Below are positions 35,774 through 39,070 of a DNA stretch of 39,070 nt, one piece after another. The DNA lies in contig CAMYVO010000008.1 of NCBI GenBank assembly GCA_947302485.1, positions 1 through 39,070 on the forward strand, read 5' to 3'. Origin of the DNA: an uncultured Clostridium sp. GTDB lineage: Bacteria > Bacillota > Clostridia > TANB77 > CAG-508. A program made the translations under genes and the position numbers. Numbering within the stretch: position 1 is the stretch's first letter; each line of letters begins with the position of its first letter. The notes beneath the pieces were generated by a model that saw only the letters and a list, made by a program, of their open reading frames with translations, had not been told where the DNA came from and made no database searches.

Positions 35774-36805
35774 TTATCTTCTTTTGCGAGCGTTAATTAA
35801 AACTGTCTTTAATCTTTCTAAATCTTCCAATGTTTTTCCTGTTCCTTTTACAACACAATCTAATGGTTCATCAGCAACATACACTGGCATCCCTGTTTTT
35901 TCACTTAGGAGCTTATCTAGATTTTTAATAAGTGCCCCTCCTCCAGCAAGTACTATTCCTTTTTCCATAATATCTGATGCAAGTTCTGGTGGTGTCTTTT
36001 CAAGTGTTGCTTTTACTATTTCTATAATTTCCATTATAGATTCTTTCATTGCCTCTTCTACCTCAGTAGAACTTAATATTATATTTCTAGGAAGCCCTGT
36101 AGTTAAATCCCTTCCTCGTACTTCCATTGTCTCTTCAGTCATAAGTGGTAGTGCACATCCAATTTCTAGTTTTATTTCTTCTGCTGTAGTTGTTCCAATA
36201 GCTATGTTTAATTCTTTTTTTACATAGTCAACTATATCTTCATCTAATTCATCTCCTGCTATTCTTAAAGAATTACTAACTACTACTCCGCCTAAGGATA
36301 TAACTGCAACTTCAGTTGTGCCTCCTCCAATATCAACAATAATACTTCCACTAGGTTCTGCAACATCAAGTTCTGCTCCTATGGCTGCTGCCATTGGTTC
36401 TTCTATTAAATATACTTCTCTTGCTCCTGCATGAAGTACTGACTCCTCAACTGCTCTTTCTTCTACCTCTGTAATTCCAGAAGGAACACCTACTACTACT
36501 CTTGGCTTTCCTACATTATATCTACTTGACACTTTCTGTATAATGTTTTTCAACATTAATTGTGTTGCTGTAAAATCTGCAATTACCCCATCTTTTAATG
36601 GTCTTACTGCTTTTATTCCTTCTGGTGTTCTACCTAACATATCTTTTGCCTCTATACCTGTAGCAAGTATTTCTCCTGTTTTTTTATCAATTGCAACCAC
36701 TGATGGTTCTTTTATAATAATTCCTTTCCCTTTTAGTGTTACAAGCATATTTGCTGTACCTAAGTCAATACCAATATCTTTTCCACCAAAATTAAATAAT
36801 TTCAT
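35774..36805 (-). CDS. mreB: Rod shape-determining actin homologue MreB
   Basis: This 343-residue bacterial actin forms membrane-associated filaments that guide side-wall synthesis. Features: GKDIGIDLGTANMLV phosphate 1, IVDIGGGTTEVAVISLGG phosphate 2, LAGGGALIKNLDKLL adenosine site, and VGVPSGITEVEERAV. Length and sequence are fully normal. The penultimate arginines include a CGC codon (35788-35786) used as Arg, which helps isolate CGG as the odd codon. The radC stop and the mreB start overlap (ATGA), indicating coupled translation. The gene's only CGG, near 36290, is out of frame (GGC GGA). Confidence 0.98.
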   Translation of the reverse strand: MKLFNFGGKDIGIDLGTANMLVTLKGKGIIIKEPSVVAIDKKTGEILATGIEAKDMLGRTPEGIKAVRPLKDGVIADFTATQLMLKNIIQKVSSRYNVGKPRVVVGVPSGITEVEERAVEESVLHAGAREVYLIEEPMAAAIGAELDVAEPSGSIIVDIGGGTTEVAVISLGGVVVSNSLRIAGDELDEDIVDYVKKELNIAIGTTTAEEIKLEIGCALPLMTEETMEVRGRDLTTGLPRNIILSSTEVEEAMKESIMEIIEIVKATLEKTPPELASDIMEKGIVLAGGGALIKNLDKLLSEKTGMPVYVADEPLDCVVKGTGKTLEDLERLKTVLINARKRR

Positions 36806-37516
36806 CTTTTTATCTCCCTTTCTATTTTCTTTTTTGCAAGTATACTCTCATAGTTATTGTCTCCAATAATTATATGATCCAGTAACTCTATTCCCATAAT
36901 ATCTGCAGCTTCATATATTCTATCTGTTGCCCTGTAATCATTTTTACTTGGAGTTGAGTCTCCACTTGGATGATTATGTACAAGTATTATTTTAGGAGCT
37001 TGCATTTTTATTGCTTCAAGTAAAATTTCTTTTGGTTCAAGTATTGCATAGCTTGTACCTCCATAAGAAACATCAACAATTTTCATAACTACATTTTGTG
37101 TATTTAGTATTATAACTTTTGCAATTTCTCTTTTTTCATACTTTAGCTCTTCCATTAATAGATTTGCTACATCTTTTGGCTCTTTTATTTTTATCTTTAA
37201 TCGATTAATTGGTTTTGACATTCTTCTTGCAAGTTCACATACTGCTAAAAGCTGGATAGCTTTTACTTTTCCAATTCCTTTAATCCTTGTATATTCTTCA
37301 ATTGATATTTCTCCGCAAGAATCTTAAATCATCACTTTGATTTTCTCCTTTTAATTTTAAAATTCTTTTTGCAAGTTCAATTGAATTTTCTTTTTTTGTT
37401 CCACTTTTTATTATTATTGCTAATAACTCCGAATTTGATAATACTTTAGCACCATACATTTCTAATTTTTCATATGGTCTTTCTGATGCCGGGGTTTCTT
37501 TCATTTTTACTGACAT
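36802..37516 (-). CDS. radC: RadC/JAB1-MPN domain protein, read through one CGG +1 shift
   Basis: Two frames join into a 237-residue RadC (family about 225-230) when the C of CGG at 37315 is skipped. The N-terminal half has the UPF0758 opening (PASERPYEKLEMYGAKVLSNSELLAIII) and, across the shift, the helix-hairpin-helix IEEYTRIKGIGKVKAIQLLA. The C-terminal half holds the JAB1/MPN metal site HNHPSGDSTPSKND. RadC proteins were once linked to DNA repair; their true role is unsettled. The ATG at 37516 fits AAAGGAC, so it is preferred over the ATG at 37549. It overlaps mreB by four bases. Without the shift, both the HhH and the metal site would be lost. Confidence 0.92.
37313..37315 (-). other. 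CGG +1 frameshift site in radC
   Basis: In frame: TTC TTG CGG AGA, then TGA four codons after the CGG. Skipping the C gives TTG GGA GAA ATA TCA and restores FLGEISIEEYTRIKGIGK, the RadC helix-hairpin-helix entry. The bases between the two visible frames (37222-37314) are open in the shifted frame. Confidence 0.95.
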
Positions 37517-37564
37517 AACTTGTCCTTTCTCTAAAGCCCCTACCCCCATATTTTAAATAGTTTT

Positions 37565-37822
37565 TCAAATTTTACGATAGATAAATATTGCTAGCGCCAT
37601 TCCTAATATACTTGAAATATTAATCTTAAACATTAATCCAAATGTTATTTTAATTACACTTAAATCTAGCTCTAATGGAGAAGAAAGTCCGAACGTTTCA
37701 CCATACCCAAGCCACCATAAAAAATCTATTTTTGATGCAAGCTCTCCTAAGAGCCCTCCTATTACTATCCCTGATAGTATAAATAAAATTAATATCCAAA
37801 TATTTTTATCTTTAGTTGCCAT
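37565..37822 (-). CDS. DUF4321 membrane protein
   Basis: This 85-residue protein has two membrane helices (WILILFILSGIVIGGLLGELA and ISSILGMALAIFIYRKI) joined by a conserved-looking loop with WLGYGETFGLSSPLELDLSVIKITFGLMFKIN. This is the DUF4321 family, found in Clostridia next to maf, radC and mreB. Its function is unknown; the link to the mre operon suggests an envelope or cell-shape role. GGAGGAAATATAG precedes the ATG. It is the first gene of the operon, behind a near-consensus promoter, with a small hairpin in its leader. Confidence 0.88.
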   Translation of the reverse strand: MATKDKNIWILILFILSGIVIGGLLGELASKIDFLWWLGYGETFGLSSPLELDLSVIKITFGLMFKINISSILGMALAIFIYRKI

Positions 37823-37838
37823 CTATATTTCCTCCTCT

Positions 37839-37858
37839 TTGCTTACGGATATAAGCAA
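37839..37858 (-). other. Leader hairpin of the cell-shape operon
   Basis: TTGCTTA (37839-37845) pairs with TAAGCAA (37852-37858) around CGGATA, in the 5' leader between promoter and DUF4321. It is not followed by a T-run, so it is more likely a stability or RBS-spacing element than a terminator. Confidence 0.45.
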
Positions 37859-37871
37859 TTTTACTTTTGTA

Positions 37872-37900
37872 ATTATATATTGATTTTATATTTTTTTCAA
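37872..37900 (-). promoter_or_regulatory. Promoter of the DUF4321-radC-mre-mrdA-minC operon
   Basis: TTGAAA (37900-37895), a 17-base spacer and a perfect TATAAT (37877-37872). No other promoter as good was seen between here and minC, so the eight genes are probably one transcript. Confidence 0.85.
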
Positions 37901-38058
37901 GTAAAATTAAAGAATATTAATATAAATTATATTAATAATTTATTACACCATTGATTTTATATATAACTCTATTTCTATAGTTCACCTTTTTTATATTTAA
38001 TTCATATACTATCGTAAATTACCAAATTTTTATCATTTCTTTTTTATTATATCGGTAG

Positions 38059-38084
38059 TATAATATAATTAAAGAGGTAGGAGG
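38059..38084 (+). promoter_or_regulatory. Minus-10 and ribosome binding site of mecA
   Basis: TATAAT at 38059-38064 and GGAGGA at 38079-38084 precede the ATG at 38095. The minus-35 is poor (TTTCTT near 38036-38041). The leader is very short. Confidence 0.6.
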
Positions 38085-38094
38085 ATAACACATT

Positions 38095-38718
38095 ATGAAT
38101 ATTGAAAAATTAAATGAAAATAAAGTTAGAATTACTTTAAATATGCATGATTTAGAAGAAAAAAAAGTTGACTTTCATTCTTTTATGTCAAATTCAATTG
38201 AGTCACAAGAACTATTTTTAGATATGTTAGAAGAAGCAGAAAAAAAAGTTGGATTTGTAACTGACGATTATAGAATTATGGTTGAAGCAATCGCTTTAGC
38301 AAATGGGAATTTTATTTTTACTATTACTAGAAGTCTTCCTGACCATACACATGAAAAATATAAAAGAAAGAAAATACATATTAATAACAAGGCAAAAAAT
38401 TTTAATAAAAACAAATCTATATACTGTTTTCAAAATTTCGATGATTTTTGTGCTTTTTGCCATTGTATTAATCTTAAAATACCTATTGAATATAAAAACA
38501 TTTTAAAAAGCACATCATTATATTTATATAATAATAAATTCTATTTAGTTTTTAGTGATATTAACTTAAATTTTAAATTAATTAAAAACATTTCTTCAGT
38601 TATTTCTGAATTTGGATCTTTTATTAATTCATCAGAGTATTTTGAGAGAAAATTAAAAGAGCATGGGAATATAATTATGAATAATTATGCTATTAATACT
38701 TGTTTAAAACATTTTTAA
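38095..38718 (+). CDS. mecA: Adaptor protein MecA
   Basis: This 207-residue adaptor delivers substrates such as ComK to the ClpC AAA+ unfoldase. The N-terminal domain is typical: MNIEKLNENKVRITLNMHDLEEKKVDF, then LFLDMLEEAEKKVGFVTDDYRIMVEAIALANGNFIFTITR. The C-terminal domain (from about 120, YCFQNFDDFCAFC to the end) is the ClpC-binding fold and keeps the FxxFDD-type opening and a late SEFGSF motif. A charged linker separates them. It is slightly shorter than the Bacillus subtilis protein. It is transcribed divergently from the cell-shape operon and ends at a palindrome and terminators. Confidence 0.88.
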   Translation: MNIEKLNENKVRITLNMHDLEEKKVDFHSFMSNSIESQELFLDMLEEAEKKVGFVTDDYRIMVEAIALANGNFIFTITRSLPDHTHEKYKRKKIHINNKAKNFNKNKSIYCFQNFDDFCAFCHCINLKIPIEYKNILKSTSLYLYNNKFYLVFSDINLNFKLIKNISSVISEFGSFINSSEYFERKLKEHGNIIMNNYAINTCLKHF

Positions 38719-38750
38719 TTTATATAAATACAAAAAACACACTAACCGTA

Positions 38751-38804
38751 TGAAGTGAACCCAAATTGTTAGACAAAAAAGTTTAACAATTTGGGTTCAC
38801 TTCA
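38751..38804. repeat. Palindrome built of two IS3-like ends; likely terminator
   Basis: Perfect 21-bp arms (38751-38771 and 38784-38804), extended to 24 by AC/GT pairs across a G-T mismatch, around a 6-base A-run. Each arm reads TGAAGTGAACCC and then AAATTGTTAGAC, which resembles the terminal inverted repeat of IS3-family elements (TGAACTG-x-CCCC, then GTTxGAC). No transposase is present. It may be a miniature derivative, and it also sits where a terminator for mecA is needed. Confidence 0.6.
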
Positions 38805-38838
38805 CATTTCCAGTTTGAGTTTTTTTATTAATATAGAA

Positions 38839-38868
38839 AATACTGTAACCATTTTTAGTTACAGTATT
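38839..38868 (-). terminator. Terminator for the right-edge gene
   Basis: AATACTGTAAC (38839-38849) pairs perfectly with GTTACAGTATT (38858-38868). It is followed in the minus direction by TTTTCTAT. Confidence 0.7.
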
Positions 38869-38893
38869 CTCCCAAGAAAAATTATGCTATTTA

Positions 38894-38926
38894 GGGCGCA
38901 CTCTTCATACGTACCCAAGTACGCCC
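38894..38926. other. GC-rich bulged hairpin after the right-edge gene
   Basis: GGGCG (38894-38898) pairs with CGCCC (38922-38926), continuing with ACT/AGT after one mismatch. The loop contains TACGTA. It lies 10 bases after the stop codon at 38937 and is unusually GC-rich for this window. It may be part of the 3' end processing or termination of that gene. Confidence 0.4.
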
Positions 38927-38936
38927 AGTTTGTTTA

Positions 38937-39070
38937 TTATTCTTCTTCTTTATTCTTTTCTCTTTTAGCTATAATTATAAATATTACTGTTAAAACTGCT
39001 ATCATTCCTGCAATGGCAAGTAATGTTTGCTGTGTTGTCCATTTGTTTGCTCTTGTTTTTGCTTCTTCAT
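38937..39070 (-). CDS. C-terminal end of a membrane protein (partial)
   Basis: The minus frame from 39068 encodes 43 residues: a hydrophilic piece (EEAKTRANKWTTQQT), one membrane helix (LLAIAGMIAVLTVIFIIIA) and a charged end (KREKNKEEE), then TAA at 38939-38937. The layout, a helix followed by a short Lys/Glu tail at the very C-terminus, is that of a tail-anchored surface or lipoprotein-like protein. The rest lies beyond the right edge, so no family can be named. An alternative ATG frame at the edge is stopped after 22 codons. Confidence 0.65.
   Translation of the reverse strand, partial: EEAKTRANKWTTQQTLLAIAGMIAVLTVIFIIIAKREKNKEEE

Noticed and set aside
31985-37315. Random indel sequencing errors causing the broken mrdA, mreD and radC frames
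   Set aside because: Sequencing indels cluster in homopolymers and go in both directions. All eight here are an extra C in the same CGG(A/T) context, none in a homopolymer, and dozens of out-of-frame CGGs show no problem.

Overview
This is AT-rich DNA that looks like a low-GC Firmicute chromosome, probably an uncultured or gut-type Clostridia. The evidence is the DUF4321-radC-mreBCD-mrdA-minC operon, MecA, TnpV- and MobA/MobC-type mobile genes, strong AGGAGG ribosome binding sites, and giant SpaA/Cna-B surface proteins. No rRNA or tRNA gene was seen.

The main result concerns the codon CGG. Four chromosomal genes (a cyclic beta-glucan synthase-like gene, mrdA, mreD and radC) look broken by frameshifts. 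All eight breaks fall exactly on an in-frame CGG, and all eight are repaired by the same operation: skip the C and read on from GGA or GGT (glycine). After repair every protein is full length and its family motifs return, for example SGFYQSGGAFGFRDQ of GH94. By hand I found no in-frame CGG in the window that is read as arginine in an intact gene, while a little over forty CGG trinucleotides lie out of frame inside coding regions. CGC and CGA are used in frame as arginine. The simplest reading is that CGG is unassigned here and acts as a general +1 frameshift signal, or that CGGN is read as a four-base glycine codon. The four genes are therefore annotated as single working CDSs.

Layout. 1-2,862: O-acetyltransferase, metallo-beta-lactamase-fold protein and a cation/proton antiporter under a fluoride riboswitch (all minus strand). 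2,951-9,111: accessory island with DUF4180, AbrB-like and XRE-like regulators around a 21-bp palindrome, a MobA-type relaxase with MobC and a likely oriT, a degenerate NERD-like protein, TnpV, a structured noncoding stretch and an AbiEi/AbiEii toxin-antitoxin pair. 9,183-16,926: the 2,579-residue glucan synthase-like gene with four CGG shifts. 16,979-17,121: a MITE-like palindrome. 17,130-29,841: a two-gene operon for giant surface proteins, one with a thioester domain and an internal dockerin. 30,211-31,139: three small plus-strand genes of unknown function. 31,282-37,900: the cell-shape operon, transcribed leftward from a clear promoter as DUF4321, radC, mreB, mreC, a small membrane protein, mreD, mrdA and minC. 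38,095-38,718: mecA. The right edge holds a palindrome, terminators and the 3' end of a membrane protein gene.

Functionally, the right half is growth and envelope: MreBCD and PBP2 drive side-wall synthesis, MinC places the septum, and the surface operon and glucan synthase build the exterior. Making MreD, PBP2, RadC and the glucan synthase all appears to depend on correct handling of CGG.
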